NCBI GenBank assembly: GCA_902494035.1
Contig: CABURV010000099.1
Coordinates: forward strand, 1 to 5,124
Reading direction: 5' to 3'
From: an uncultured Collinsella sp.
GTDB lineage: Bacteria; Actinomycetota; Coriobacteriia; Coriobacteriales; Coriobacteriaceae
Length of the DNA stretch: 5,124 bases
Under the pieces are notes generated by a model. It saw only the letters and a list, made by a program, of their open reading frames with translations. It was not told the origin of the DNA and made no database searches. Shown piece after piece: positions 5,119 through 5,124 of this stretch. Both the position numbers and the translations under genes were made by a program. The stretch's first letter is position 1; the number at the start of each line of letters is the position of its first letter.

Positions 5119-5124
5119 ATGCCC

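Noticed and set aside
4917..5120. Minus-strand open frame starting upstream of the fusion gene
   Set aside because: It is out of frame with the RmlC domain, is Arg/Ser/Pro-rich and unlike any family; the ATG at 5049 with AGGAG is the real start.
1..5124. An undescribed defence, mobile or RNA-based system
   Set aside because: Every stretch above about 160 bases is explained by recognisable genes, and the remaining gaps hold only promoters, terminators and a tRNA.

Overview
The window looks like chromosomal DNA of a Gram-positive, fairly GC-rich actinobacterium. My best guess is a gut Coriobacteriia (Collinsella-like). This is inferred from the protein style, the strong AAGGAG-type ribosome binding sites and the use of GTG starts. 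It was not tested by any search. The content is housekeeping plus cell-envelope polysaccharide biosynthesis. I see no CRISPR array, insertion sequence, phage gene, toxin-antitoxin pair or defence system.

Layout. (1) 66-503 (+): aroQ, the type II 3-dehydroquinate dehydratase of the shikimate pathway. (2) 566-684 (-): a tRNA-Arg(UCU) gene with encoded CCA and its own intrinsic terminator. It faces aroQ and lies just downstream of the exporter genes. (3) 736-2360 (-): a two-gene ABC exporter of the Wzm/Wzt (TagG/TagH) type, permease first and then ATPase. The permease stop codon lies inside the ATPase ribosome binding site. (4) 2361-2520: a 160-base divergent control region with a TATACT -10 box on each strand and a small inverted repeat at the predicted exporter start site. 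(5) 2521-3492 (+): a membrane-anchored family 2 glycosyltransferase of the polyprenyl-phosphate type. (6) 3543-3572: a strong bidirectional terminator. (7) 3595-5049 (-): one gene fusing an RmlC-like sugar epimerase domain to an RmlD-like reductase domain. Its base composition is clearly richer in GC than that of the exporter genes.

How the genes may work together. The glycosyltransferase probably loads a sugar on a lipid carrier or builds a lipid-linked glycan. The RmlC/RmlD fusion would supply dTDP-L-rhamnose or a related deoxysugar nucleotide. The ABC exporter would move the finished lipid-linked polymer across the membrane. This joint role is inferred from family and proximity. The three transcription units are separate, and rmlA/rmlB are not in the window.

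Start codons. Two start sites are better placed internally than at the longest ORF: GTG at 2360 for the permease and ATG at 1503 for the ATPase. The most useful points for follow-up are the altered substrate pocket of the RmlC domain, the composition break near 3600, and the divergent promoter region.
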